DNA of 64,000 bases from Lepisosteus oculatus (taxonomy: Eukaryota > Chordata > Actinopteri > Semionotiformes > Lepisosteidae). The notes under the pieces were generated by a model, which was given only the letters and a program-made list of their open reading frames with translations, had not been told where the DNA came from and ran no database searches. Numbering within the stretch: the stretch's first letter is position 1; each line of letters starts with the position of its first letter. Positions 1 through 13,600 of the stretch are shown piece by piece. Location of the stretch: assembly GCF_040954835.1 (NCBI RefSeq), contig NC_090716.1:12709275-12773274 (forward strand), read 5' to 3'. The position numbers were made by a program, and so were the translations under genes.

Positions 1-30
1 AAGCTTACCATCATAGAATTATACATATCT

Positions 31-71
31 CACCATTAAATCACCGTATAGACATTGGTGATTTAATGGTG
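31..71. repeat. Perfect 15-bp inverted repeat (hairpin)
   Basis: CACCATTAAATCACC at 31-45 and its exact reverse complement at 57-71, separated by 11 bases. Confidence 0.85.
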
Positions 72-177
72 AACTACAAAATCTCTTGGATTGTGGTTCT
101 TCAGGCCAAGGGCTTGAGATTTCTGCTGTACAGCAGATCCTATGACATGCATTCCACTCATGAGTCTAGTACTATAT

Positions 178-232
178 ACTGAAGTACAAGAACATAGAAT
201 ATACACTGTTCTTGTACTGAAGTACAAGAACA
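178..232. repeat. 17-bp direct repeat with an inverted copy between
   Basis: ACTGAAGTACAAGAACA occurs at 178-194 and again at 216-232. The reverse complement of its last 12 bases sits at 207-218, so either direct copy can pair with the middle one. Confidence 0.85.
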
Positions 233-1623
233 AGAACCAAACCAGCTCTGAATTCTGTTCACTCACATTTTATGTAACGCCAGTATTGAAAGTATCTAAT
301 TCTAAAGTCAGAGCACAGGATGGGCAAAATAATCATTGTATGCATTTCTCTTTAAATTAACTTTGCTATTTTTTTTACTGGTGTAAAACACCACAAACAT
401 CTGACACATTAATTATTTTAGCCTGTGGTCAACACGTGATGCAATGGTTTAGCATCTACATCAGCCAACAAAGACAAGAACAAACAATATAAATTCACAG
501 AATTTTCTGCTCTTGATTTCTGAGGAAAGAAAATGTTTCAGTTAAAGAGTTTTTGTTCACATTCTTTATCAATAAAAATAATCCCTACAACAATAACTTC
601 ATTACAGCTCCTACAGTATTTTGCACTTCGGGGTGTTTCTGGAGTTTTTAATATGTTTGTCAAAGAGGCTGGAAAGCCTGAGGGCATCAGTGAGGATGCA
701 ACTTGGGAAATTCTTCAGAGAATCTTAAGGAATTCCCCAAAGAAGTATGCGTCACATTAAAGGAATCTAATGCTTAAAAGAAATGTATCTCCTAATAAAG
801 CATTGTTGAAGGTAAAGACAGCATCTCAATGACAAAAAATGCTTATTATGTTTTAACAGCCTCTGTTGTTAGTTGCTGCCAAGTACGATATCACCATTGT
901 GGTTTTTGTACAGACTAGGGCTCCTGGGAAATTCCTGCCTCTCCAGAGCCCTGTTCCCACCCTGACATCATGAGAACATGTTGCTGCTTTAGTATGCCAT
1001 GTGTGAGTGAGTGCTACATGAGCTTTCTCTAACAAACATCACCTCTCATCTGTTACACAGGGACTGCTGTGGTTAGGTGAGACGCGTTGGCATTCTCTTC
1101 ACAGCACATGGAGGGCACTGATGGCAGTTTTGAGCTTCCTGTGCACTGCTGTTGATTACATTTTTGAGACAGGTATTTTGTTTGATCTCAGGTGAAGTCT
1201 GTATTGAAAGACCAGCAACGTTTTGCTGAGAGTTTCACACCTCTCAGTACTGAGCTTCTGCAAAGAGCACCGACCCCTCTGGCAGCACATACTGTAGGCT
1301 TAAGATGCATGGCTTTTCTTAGAAAACACAGATTCATTTTCCTACACAGGGTAATTCCAATTAGCAGTTAGCTAATGAAAAAATAATTCTGTCTTGTCCA
1401 GCATTTCCCTCTTTTACTTCTTCAGGTATACATACACAGATACCACAGTCCATTATTTTACCAGCTTAAATGCATGCTTATGTTATTGTACTGTATTTAA
1501 TCCTTATATATGTAAAATGCATGGTAGCATAGACAACAAAACTATTAAGACACAAAACTGTAATAATACAAACTCATATTGCATGGATTGGGTCTCTGTA
1601 ATCAAATTAGATGTGAATCTCAC

Positions 1624-1689
1624 CCTGTCAATGAAGCACTGAAGAAACCACTTGGTTGTGTAAATCCCTGTTGACATCTGCTCCTTGTC
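1624..1689 (-). CDS. TBC gene coding exon ([22 protein letters not shown])
   Basis: 66 nt, acceptor TTAATTCAG, donor AGG|GTGAGA. Last coding exon in the window. The next family exon (TPFTL..WDIYI..) is not found between 1 and 1623, so it should lie left of the window. Confidence 0.92.
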
Positions 1690-4600
1690 CTGAATTAAGA
1701 CATAGAGGTGTGGTGAAATGTGATGCCAACAGCACTGTAAAAATTCTATAAGTAGCACAATTACAAACTGTCTCAGAACTACTGAAAAACTTGATCTTCT
1801 GTCACACTGTCAGAATCTTATCTGTAAATCGATCAGTCATTTTAAGCAGGGACATTCTTTCCTTCAGTGTTATCGGCCTGAAACCTGAGGTATTTTTTTC
1901 CCCATTTAAAATAAAACCTAAAATCACTGTTCAGTCGCACAATAGAAGAATAAACTCACCAAGTGTTTCTTCAGCTTTGGAATCAGCTTAGATAATATCT
2001 GATCATGGTGCACCTGAAACCTCTGAAGTTTGGGAAATCCTGGGATAAAGAACCCTTTGAAGTGAGAAAACCAAGTAACGAGGATTAAAAACAAAAGATT
2101 TAGAAAACTATTATCCTTCTAAAAGTAAAACGTGATTTAGGAACATGCAAATTCAACTGTAATCCCTATAATATAAAGCAATATTAAGATATTTATTAGG
2201 GGCAACAAAACAGTCTTGGTGTCCTTGTTACTTAAGAATGAAGACATACAGTACAGTATACATACACTTGAGAAGTTCACCATTTCAAACTCTTACCATG
2301 CATTGCATGCTTCTGGTTTGTCAGCAGCTGTGACAGGGCCCAGAAGGCGTCCTCCTCGTTCATATACATCAGTAAGATGGCTGCTATCTGACTCATGCCT
2401 TGACAGTAGCTCACCTCCTGCAAACAGACACAGCTCACATCAGAGAGCCCCTCAGTGCTCTGAACTACACCTGAACAAAAACATGCTTTCCAACTGCTGG
2501 GCTATCAGTTGGTAGCAGCATTATTTATAAGAATAAAAACAACTTAAAGAATCTACTATATTAAAAACATATATCAGACAAAAAAATGAAACCTAACCTT
2601 GTTTCATCTCAATATAACCTAGACATTGTCAAGTGCCACAGTTTATTATTGTACTTATTTTTCACAAAGAAAAAAAACAGTTCTTTGATTAAGCAATGCT
2701 GTCATTCTTCACCACATTCTAAGCTAAAACTAAATAACCAAATAAAACCATTGCCCAAAGTGCAAGAGAGAGAAGTACACCGTCTCATTGTCTCAGTGAG
2801 CACCATCTCAAATATATGTTATACAATTGTATTGTAGTTGTTCTTTATTCTTTGTACTACTTATGTCCGAGAGCTAGCTAAATAGCTTTTAGTTATACCA
2901 TATACCTGTATATGAGTATAAAGACAATAAATTTGAACTTGAAACAGACACTTATATTCGCAGAAGTAAAACTGTTTTTTTTCTCCTTTAATACATTTTC
3001 TCCACACTGCTTTTCTCTGGGCAAACAATCTCTGGTTTGACCTCTATCGCCACCAGCTCAACAGGGGGCCAGTGGTGAATTTAGCCAACCCAGTCAATTC
3101 CTCCTGTTTATGTCACAGAGTGCTCATCACCCCAGGTCCCTGGCAGAAAGCGTTTGATCTGCATGTGAAATGGGTGTTCACGACCTGAGTCGACACAACA
3201 CACTGAGGTAACCGAGGGACTCTTGTTTTTACAGTTGAAGTTATTCCATGACAAAACTGCGATGGTGTGTTTTAAACTCACCGTGTTATAAACGGAGTAG
3301 GCTGCCAACACGTGGAACAGGGCCTGCTGCCTGTGAACAGAATGGTTTCGTGAACATACAGCACATCTCTGTCTCACTCCAATGAACAAGGAACATTCCC
3401 TGCTTCTGATTCATCTTGGCCCAGGGAAATACAAGCAGGGTTTATCCCTCAGAATCAGACATTAGTTAAGGGGTTGCAAAGTAACAGTTTATAAATACAT
3501 AAGCCAGTAGTTAATACTCTTCTAATGTATTATGGCTGGAACAAGTGACCTTCCTTAAATAACTATAGGATTAGGATAGGGGTATCATTTGAGATTTGTC
3601 TTAGTTACTAATGTAATGTTGGTTCTGATCATATTGTTGTTAGTAAATGAATACTTTATATATATATTCCACTAAGAAATAACATTTTCAACTCCTAATC
3701 TAAAATATTACCCAGAAACCTAATTTTGTTTTTTTCTTTATTATTCTCGATGGTAGGAATTAAAAAAAAATTGGTGTGCTAGACTCATTTAGCAATTTCA
3801 CCCATGAAATATGCTTTCTTAACCATAACCATATAAATATATCCATCTATTCTCACAGTAATGAAACAACATTGCGATTGTGTAGTTAGTCTGACACCAA
3901 TATATCTGCTTTCTATGTTTCTTTAAAATACTGGCTCAAAAGCATGTGCTGGAGGAAGAACAATAGTGCAAAGTCTGCAATAGGATTTTTGCCTATTAAC
4001 ATTCACACCCAAATACTGTTAAGAAACATTAGACTTCAGAATTTAAAAAGTAGTCTGCAAAAACATTTGCCTTTTAAAATATTAAGGATCCATTGTGGCT
4101 TTGTAAATATTTCCACTGAGCCTCCACAGCCTGGAATGTGTTTGCTTGTGAGTGACGACCGAACATTTCTGGCCTGTATTCCACACAAGCGCCTCTTAAC
4201 AAAGCTGTTGGAGTGCTTTCAAGGACTGCTATTACTGTACTGAAGAAGAAAGAAAAACTAGAGGGGAAAAGAGTAAATGACAGTTATTTCCTTTTGTGCT
4301 CGTGCTAATAACCATCTTAAAAAGAAAGCTCAACTAAGCAATTCAATTTTAGTTTAGAGGCTTAAAAGAGCTTGCCATTGTGATACTTGGCTGGGGTATT
4401 GGAATTTCAAAGGTCCAACTGGGGGTTTTGCATTTACTTATGTATCACACAAGCTCTGAAATCCTAAAATGTGCTTCCAGCTGCTAATTAAAGTGTTTTG
4501 TAATTTTCTAGTTGGGCTTGTAGACTTCTCTTGAAGGTACATGTGATCCCAAGAACATTATTACAAAGAAGGTTTGTACCAAGAATCTGGATTGTGGATT

Positions 4601-7600
4601 TCGAGAAATTAATAAAACTTAAAAACTAATACAGATTGCCAGGTAAGCTAATTTTAGCGACATCTGTGTACTTCACCCCTGAGAGGTAAGGGAACTGAAG
4701 GCCGGTACATGGGTGTTTCCTGTAAGGCTGCACTGTCACAGGAAGGCTAATTAAACACGCTGACAGAAAGGAAATGGCTTTGTTTTGGCTTGCGAGTTGC
4801 AAGGTTACAGTCAAGCACAGTTACACTAAGGTGTAAAGGTTTAACCTCTTCAGTACTGCACAGAAATGTTCAGAAGGATAGTATCCACCCACAGAAAGAG
4901 TGACATGAAAAGAAAATTCTGAATTTGTAGACCAAACAGATGCAGTATCTCAAAATGCTTCGTTATCTTATTATTTAATTCTGTTTGTTTATTTCATTGA
5001 TATAATTAATTAGAGCTTGTTTTCAGTTCTGAAAACTTAGAATCCAGACGGTTTTCTAGGTCTCTTTAAATCATTAACAGTTTAAGACCTTTGATGTGTT
5101 AATTTGGTCCAGTTCAGCTTATCATTGGCTCAATTAGGTGGTTAAGAGCAGGAGAACAGCAGGCAATAGTGGAACAAAATCCTACAGACATCGTGGGCCC
5201 CCAGGACTAGAGCTGTGCACCACTGTCAATAAATCACTCATGTGGATGGATAAGTATCCTGCGTTGGGCAAGTCTGTGCAATAGTGACAATACAGGAATC
5301 AGTGCTATTGTGGAGTTTTGACACCTGTAATGGGTGGCAGTTTTCACAGATTATCACACTCAGTGTGCATCAAGAATTTATGCAGATGGACGGAATTTCC
5401 TGATCTACACAAACAGCCAAGTAGTTTATAGGCTACACAGAAGAATGGTGAATGGTACCAGAGTGTTGCAGTGAGTTCATTTGCCTTGAATTGCTTGGCA
5501 CCGGTCTTTGTGTGATTAAAAGGCAGGAAACATGCCGCTTTTAAAAAGAAATGCAATAAGGATGTGCTTAAAATAGAAACCTTATACATCTGGTAGTTTA
5601 AAAAGGAAGCAAAAAAACTGTAGTCAATTCATAAATAATATAAGTAACGGCCAAGTACAGTATCATTCCCTGGTATGTGACTCGGACATTTCTCGATACC
5701 ATCATACCAACACAGGTTGTTGGACTTTGTGGTGGCTAGGGAAAGTTTCTTCTCAGAGCCCGCCTTTTGTGGGTTCAAAGAGGTAAAAAATCATGATGGT
5801 GGCAACACGGCTGTTCTGCTGCAGCATGAGAATACAGAACCACCACCAGCTTCTTGAACAGTCTGCACTTCAGGTCTGATCGTGTCCCACTCAGCTTTCA
5901 CCTCAGGCCCTGAAGGTGTGCAGTTCAATTCATGATACTAGGTCACTGACTCATTCATTTTTAAAAACTGGTATAGATTGTGTGTACATATATACCATTT
6001 ATTAGAGTAAACATCCTCTTACACTTTCTAACTTTGTGCTTTAGAAGTTAATCTGTTGTTTTAAATCTTAGAAACATATCTTCCCTAAAGAACTTCCTTG
6101 CACATTAAACGGTTAAATATTTTACAAGAGAAGTCCGTTAACATACAGAATTATATAAGGAGAAACAACACAAAATACACATAAATAGTTGGACAAATAG
6201 GAAAGGATGCAAAGGGAAAAAAGCGATAAGAGATGTGATACAATATGTGAATCAAATCAAACTTTAACAGAACTCTTTGAGATAACTGGCACTGGTATTA
6301 ACTTACTTCACGTCAAACCGATCCCTGAACATTATGTGATTCCGGAAGGTCCTGTTAACATCAAGATCTATTTGCTTAATTTCTGTGGAGTAGCTCCTGG
6401 CCTGTTCTTTCATTTTCTGTGGAGTCAAAAATAACGAGAGATATTAATAACAATTACCAAAAATACTTAGCAACTTATGTGTGACTTCTAAAAAGTAAAA
6501 TCCATCTCTCTCTAAGGTTTTGACTTTGTCTTCCCTGGTGTCATGACTAGATGGGCAGATTTATGGTGTCCTCTTTGTTTTCTTTAACACCCTGGTCTTA
6601 GAGAACTCCAATGCAGTTATTCTCATAGGTCACCCAAAATCCCTGCTACTGTATGAAAAAATCAGAATTACTTATTTAAACCATTTATTACTATATAATA
6701 TATTATAAACATAATATTATTAAGTAAATTTATTAAGTCAATCGTGAGAACATTGATGCTTGAGGAGCAAGATATTTTGTTAAATTGTTCTAAACTTAAT
6801 TTAAATGAGTTTATTGAGCACACCACTGATCAAAGTTAATCTATTCCAGAACTTTAACATTTCTGTTTTAAATGCTGCCTATGAATCCTTCTGGACTGTG
6901 ACTCTCCAGGAGCAGGGCTGGAGACACTTAAGGTAGTGTAATACAAAAACAGAAGAAAAGTTCCAAAAAGACTGTGAGCTCAGACCTTCAGTGTCAATTC
7001 CTATCTCATTGCTCATAGCTCACGTGACACCTATGACATGTTAACACTTCTAAAGTGACTATACTATCACAGCCTTTAGTGGGGCACAGTGCAACTCCAG
7101 AGAAAAATCCATGGTAATATAAGGCAGAGTATACTGTAATACAACTTTTTGAATTACTCTGAAAGTAAGACAGATGTCAGGCAAAAGTACTACAATATGC
7201 TGCAAAATTACCCCCATCTTACCACAATGCACAGAGTTAGTGTGCTATTTATAATACACTTTCCAGTAAAACAGTTTTGCTGATTAATAATAATATAATA
7301 TGACCAAGACTGATTTTTTTGTGCTGTAGTACTAGTACAATGGAGTAGTCTGAAAAGTGCAGCAAAACCTTGAGACAGTGTTGCAGCCGTGCTCTCCATC
7401 TGAAGGTCTATACAGAAACCAACTGTGAACAGGACTATTTCGCTGGTTTATAGAGGGTTAAGTTAGATCATAACTGACAGGTACAGCATGTTCATAACCC
7501 TGTTCTGTTTATTCTGCCACTGGCTTTCCATTTCAGAGCCCAGAGTCTGTGCTGCTCCCTAACACAGGGCAAATTATCTCAGTGTATAAGCTATCTCATC

Positions 7601-10600
7601 CTTAATTCCATCCTAGGTAATCCTATCATCTGTGCAAAGATGCTAACCCCAGTCAATTAAATTACCAACATCCCTTTCCTCGTCAGTCCAGCATATTGTC
7701 CTGGTACAACTGCAGATCTGCCACCATCTGCAAGCTGAGTGTCTTCGTTAGTACTGAACATCGACAGACATGAACTATCTCCACTACAAAGTGCACTTTT
7801 GTTAATAACATCTGAATCAACTTCAAGGTTGCTAAAAACCAGCTATCACACTTAAAGTGAAGGAACAAGCTTGCCAAGCTTTGAGCAGGTGTGCCTACCT
7901 CATACTTTCCAACATTTTCATTCTTTAACTTCTCAACTTCCAAAAGGACGGACCACACCTGACCCCGAAGGTGTAAAGGAATTCCTTTATAGACTCTCCG
8001 CAACATCTGGGAGGCAGAAAGAAGATTGTGGATGAGGAGAGGAATAAAAGCAAACATCTCAATGCTGGAGGTCTGGACTTCACTGGTACAACTCGACTTG
8101 CATAACCAGGAAGGAATGAAAGCCACACAGTGGCTGTTCACTGTTCTCACCTTTTCGCTGTTTCGGTACTTGTCCCATTTCTTCAGCATTTTTAGCCATT
8201 TGTCCACTCTCTCAATCTCTTGTTGTTTTTGCTAACATTAGAGAAAAAAGGAACGAGAAGATAAAAATATACATAAAAGGCTACAGCACGTGGTACACAT
8301 CAAATGCAGTTTGAAAATATTAAATATGGTAACAATAAAAAGAAATGTATTTCTCTGTTAACATTTCACTGTATCTTTCAGAGAGTTATTAAACATTAGA
8401 AGGAGGTTACTAATAGTCCCATACTTCGATTTACACTCTTTATACAAAAAAACAGAGTGTTATAGCATAAAGGTACTGTAGGGGACATTTAGATGGAGAT
8501 TTAATATCCTCTGTGTCAGCTGAAGTTTTACTTTTAGCTTCAGCTGTAAAACAGCTGTTTACAGATTGTGAAGGCAGTTTGATTCTTTGGTTACAAATCT
8601 AACCTGAAGATCACAGTGAGGTATTTTTGAAGAGTTAAGTTACTTAAGGCTACTAAATTGCTCTGAAGGCTTTTTGAGAGGAGCTGTGTAACAAAGACAA
8701 GACAACAGCTTGTCCACACTCTGAATTCTGAGTCTGTGAACAACATTATGCTGTAATATACAATATATTATTCAAAGATCTTTGTTGTTTCTACTGTACA
8801 TATGTTTCCTTGGTGACTCGGTCTTATTTTTTACACCAGATCCTAACTAGCATATGTTGCTCAGCTGCTGAACTCTAGAACACTGAGCGAAAGCCTGGAA
8901 CCTTCTCAGGCGGCCCTTCTATGAGAGCAAAGCCAGCTCTATGAATAACTGTGGCTGCCATACAGTCTTAAGTATATTCCGGTGTTTCAAGATTAGCTTG
9001 ATTATGTGTGGTTTAATGTAGCATAAGTTGCTGTCACAGAAGGTGTACAATTTGGGAAAATTACAACCATATGCAGAACTACCCTGCTGCACTTCTGGTA
9101 AGTGGTCAGTGATTAATGTTGTCCTTTTTGGACAATGCCCCTGAGCTGTAATGGTTTTCCCTGTGCTATGAACTGTTTGGCTCCAGCTGTCTGGGTGATA
9201 CTCAAAGGCCAGAATCCCCAAGCATCCCATTACCTTCTCCTCAAGTGCACTCGGTGTTGGAAGCTCCTCCTCACTAACAGAAATAAAACAGGGAAACTGT
9301 TAGCTCTGTGTCAGGAAAAAAAAAAAGTCAGGAGCGGCAGTGCTCCCAGAAGAACCTGGAAAATCCAGGAAATGTAGAAGATAACAATGTTTTTCTAGAA
9401 GTGGACAAGGACTTTTGCAGGTGGGGTGGCGGGGGCCAGATTATGGGTGTTGTTAACCACTCTTTCCATTACACATATTTTGTACTGAGTGAAGAGACGC
9501 TTGAACTTTTGACACATTTTCATATGTAGCGTTCTCTGTCAAACACCATCTAAAATAGTATAAAATTGCCACAGAAAAGACCTAAGTTTATACATGGATC
9601 AAGTGAAGGTAGGAATCTCTCTGACAGTACTAGGCAGTGAGTTCCAGATCAAGCTGCAACACACAGTGTAGCTCCATTCCAAGCAGGAGAAGCAGACGGG
9701 CCACAGTGAAATGAAATGAGTTTACATTTACAAGCATAATTGGTGTGTACAGGCCAGACAGGTAATCAGGGCTGGTGTTGTAGTGGGCTCAGCAGGATAG
9801 GGTCTTGAATGTGAATGGAAACATGATGACTGGACAGTGCGATGAGGCCAGGTGAGGAGTTATGTGTTCACTGTCTGCTGCATCGATCTCAGGAGCACCT
9901 AGCCAGGTAGGCAAAATATAATGGAATCATAATCATTCATAAAGAGCGCCAATGAAGCCCTGTGTTACTCAACCTCCAAAATATGATGGCCAACGCTGAG
10001 GTAAAATGGAAAAAGGTCAAGGCTAAATAAGAGCCCTAATAACTTATGGCTACTCACTGCAGGAAACCGAAGCGATCGGTAACTTTGTAGATGTTGAAAT
10101 CGGCATCCTCCCACGGGTCAATCTCTACACCCTCATGCCTGCCCTGCAATCAGAGAGAGCAACAAAGGGTTGGGGAAACAGGATTGAGTAAAACACGTGA
10201 AGGAAAAAAAAGGGCACATCAGCCAGCAGACACTGGAAATGCAACACCCACGGCACTCCCAAAGAACACAGTCACTGACCTCTGACTTATCTCACAGATA
10301 ACTCCTGTTTTACCTCAAAACATTAAAGAATGTGGGAAAAAAAAGATTAAAAGAATATTGTTTGGAAAAACCTCAGCCATTTGTTTGAACTATCCTGATT
10401 TTTGGCTGTATTTTTGTGGCCATTTGAAGCAAACGAAGCCATCAACTTTAGTCATAGCGGTGTGCTGTCCTTTCCTCCCCTTTTACATAACAGCCAGAGG
10501 AGAAAAACAACAAACATGACCCCGGACAGATCTGATCACATTGAGTCTCACCCAATGGCCCTGAAACGTCTGAACCTTCAGGCAAATGTGCCTCTATGAA

Positions 10601-13600
10601 TCAGTAGTTGAGCCAACTATGTTTTATTTGCTTGGAATAATTATTCAGGGTGTTGCCTAGTAAAGGAGAAGAGCTCTGGATTCAGCCAGTTTAATTTACG
10701 TATGTATTCAAGTGTCCAGGTTTTGTCAAAAGAAAAATCAATTTTACCAAAGAAGAACATCGAGTGCAAAAGGCCTTCCCAATAGATTTGATCAGTTCTG
10801 TGTTAAGATGGAGGTGTACTATGCAACACCCACCCACTAAGGAATTGCGTACTGAGTTTCTCATGTCTCAGGTCGCAGTAAAAACCCCACATCCGCACAC
10901 AGGGGAAAATACACAGAACGTATAGGCAGACTCTTCCAACCCGTCTAACTCTGAGCCATCTTTTAACATGTCGTATGCGACACAGCCCCATACTGAAGAT
11001 TCAGCATTGATTGGAAGCCAGAGACGTCGCTAAGAGGCGAGAGAACTGATTAAACCCCCCCAGACAAGCCAAACGAGTGAGATGGGCCAAACTTTCCTCC
11101 CTTCGTTACCCTGTGACCTAATAATATTAAAATAATTGAATTGCTCGAAAATGTAATAATGCTTTCTGTATTAGTTTATTTATAATTATTTGAAAGAACT
11201 ACATAAATTGCATTGCATTCTGTGTGATTCTATTTGTTTCTTTACTGGTTTTTTTTTGTTTCTTGACCATTCTTTACTGGAAATGGCAGAGAACTTTTCC
11301 TGAACAAACAGGACATGCTGGTTGCACCATAATGGTTGGTCAACAGGCAGACAGGCAGCAACATTGTGACATTAATCTGTCTCCTCAGTGTCCATGTTGA
11401 CAATAACATTTGAGGTATTTTTTATATCAATATTTAACGAACCCCAGAAAGCATTAGACTAACAGAAAGAAAAACACTAAAACCTATAATATGGAAACAA
11501 AATTTCTAATAGGAAAAAAAGCATATGCAACTAATAAGTTCTTGAACATATCAGGAAAAATTATTTCTTAAAACATCTCCCCTGCGGACCTAAATTAAAG
11601 ACAATGATCAGATCACAAAAGACACTGAAACTGAATTGATTTAAATAGATTCTGCCATAATGTCACTAAATCAGAGAAAATGTTCTTAGAAATCATGCAG
11701 CTCATGCAGTACATTTGTCAGTGACTGAGAGGATTAATAGTAGTAGTGAGCAGCAGATCCTATTGTAAGATCAATTTAAAAAATAAGAAACGCTACATGC
11801 AAAAAGTAAAGGCAATGTCATAAGGCTGTAAATCTACTGTTATGACTTAATATGTCCACTAAATGTATCTGATATGAATTCAAGCCTTAAAAAGCCATTG
11901 GATTGTGATGAAAAGCCTTTAGCTAAGCTGGGGAAAAGGAGCTAGAAGTACTACGTTCCGGGAAGTTGCTAGGTAAACTTCAACAGTGAGAAACAAGACC
12001 AAATTAAACAACATGTACTTGAGGATGGGACCCAGTTCGAAATAGCCAACTGCTTTTTAACACTTGACTCTCCGTAACAACTCCTGCACCCGCTCAGGAG
12101 AGGACAAGATGCTGGACATCTCTTCTGACCTGCCCAAGCTCTACTGCCACTGACACATCCTAGTCCTGCCTCTGTAGCATGCTGCCAGTGCTGCACTTGA
12201 GCATGACAGGAGATCGTAGCAGGATCTCAGCACTAAGCGTGGACTCTGAGCATCTTTACAGATTACCCTCAAATCTACATGGACTCCTCTCATAGTCAGG
12301 TCACATGTCAGTGTGCATCATTTCCAAACCTGCTCCAATATACATAGCTTCTCAACTGTCTTACTGTGAATCATGTTAAAAATGATTAGTATACCATATA
12401 TGCTGTTTATATTTTGTGTGGAAATTAGTATAACTGCCATGATTTTAAATGGATTTTTGTAGGCAGAAGTTAATGATACACTATATATCATTGGGTGTTA
12501 AAAAGCCCTTAAATGTATCCATACTAGAAACCTAAAACACCAGGTCATTTCTTGACTCCATGCATTTCTGGTGTTTCTTCAGGCCATTCCTCACCTTTTA
12601 TTGTGTGTGTAGTGAAAGAGATATAAAGTGATTAGTGAATCACAACTCGATAACCAGTGACTGGCAAAACAGCTTTCAACCCATGCTGTGAGTTAAGAGC
12701 AATATGCTGAGTTAAGTGATGTTGGTAGAGTAGGGTATAGAGAAGATGCTTTCCTATTCCTAATCCTAATAAGGATTCGTGGTTAAGGTACAAAGGCAAT
12801 TATTTTCTTTGAGTTCCATTTTCTATTTGGTTTTTCAAATTAACTTGAAAAGTCTCTGACACCTTGAAAGTCTTTTATTCATAAAGCAGCCACTAAGATT
12901 GAATGGAACATTGTTACTTGCTCAGACCAGCCTGGTTTGGTGCGTCTTGAGTGTGCAGTCTCATCATTAAAGGGTCATCATACTACACACTTACAGATAG
13001 CGCTTTTAAGCATTTTTCTTAAAAACAAGAAAATGTAGAATGTTTTCCATTAGTACATGCACAATGGAGTACTGTAGAATTTACAGAGTTGAGATCCCTC
13101 ACTGGTTTACAGGCTCCTGGTTTATCACAACAGTGAGAGAGCTTCTTGCTCTCCTACGGGTCAGAAAATAGTGGTGAAACACTTTTTTCTAACCTTTAGG
13201 AGTGTTAATAGAAGTGGGGACCAATTCCACTAAATGTGGCTGTACTGTCTCAAAAGAATGACGCAGGAGGAGTCAGTTCTCAAAAACAACAGCCCCACAT
13301 CAGCAAATCAATGGACTCAAAATACCTTGTGCTTTTCACTCAGTTTTAAGGGAAAAAAATTACTCTAAAGAAATAAAAAGCTTTCAGAGATGTTTTAGTA
13401 CTCTTGCATGTCTAGTATGAAAGAGACAATACAGTTTACAGTATTAAGTGGGGAAAATATTTTTTTTCCTTTTCTTTTTTAAGAAATCACTCTTTGCACA
13501 TTAAAAAGAATACTTCCACACTTTTACTAAATGAAAAACGTCCTTCTGAGAGTTTGATTTCTCAACCTTGTGATTATACAATTACAGTTCTCAATCTTCA

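Larger units (their letters stand above)
1..1623. other. Intronic DNA of the TBC gene, left edge
   Basis: No exon recognised. It contains two short inverted-repeat clusters (31-71 and 178-232). A plus-strand open frame at 533-760 matches nothing I know and is treated as chance. Confidence 0.6.

Noticed and set aside
533..760. 75-codon plus-strand frame with a protein-like C-terminal half
   Set aside because: No recognisable family, no start context, and it lies inside an intron of a gene on the other strand; chance cannot be excluded.
3049..3075. Second CTCF-like site (CAACAGGGGGCCA)
   Set aside because: Two mismatches in the core; too weak compared with the perfect site at 42264.
7683..8207. 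174-codon minus-strand frame across two TBC exons
   Set aside because: It reads through the introns on both sides of exon 8006-7899. Splice sites and family similarity show only the exon parts are coding.
9540..10020. Possible dispersed fish repeat (phrases like GTGAGTTCCAGA, CAATGAAGCCCTGTG)
   Set aside because: Only a vague resemblance to common fish repeats; no terminal structure or repeat unit could be shown.
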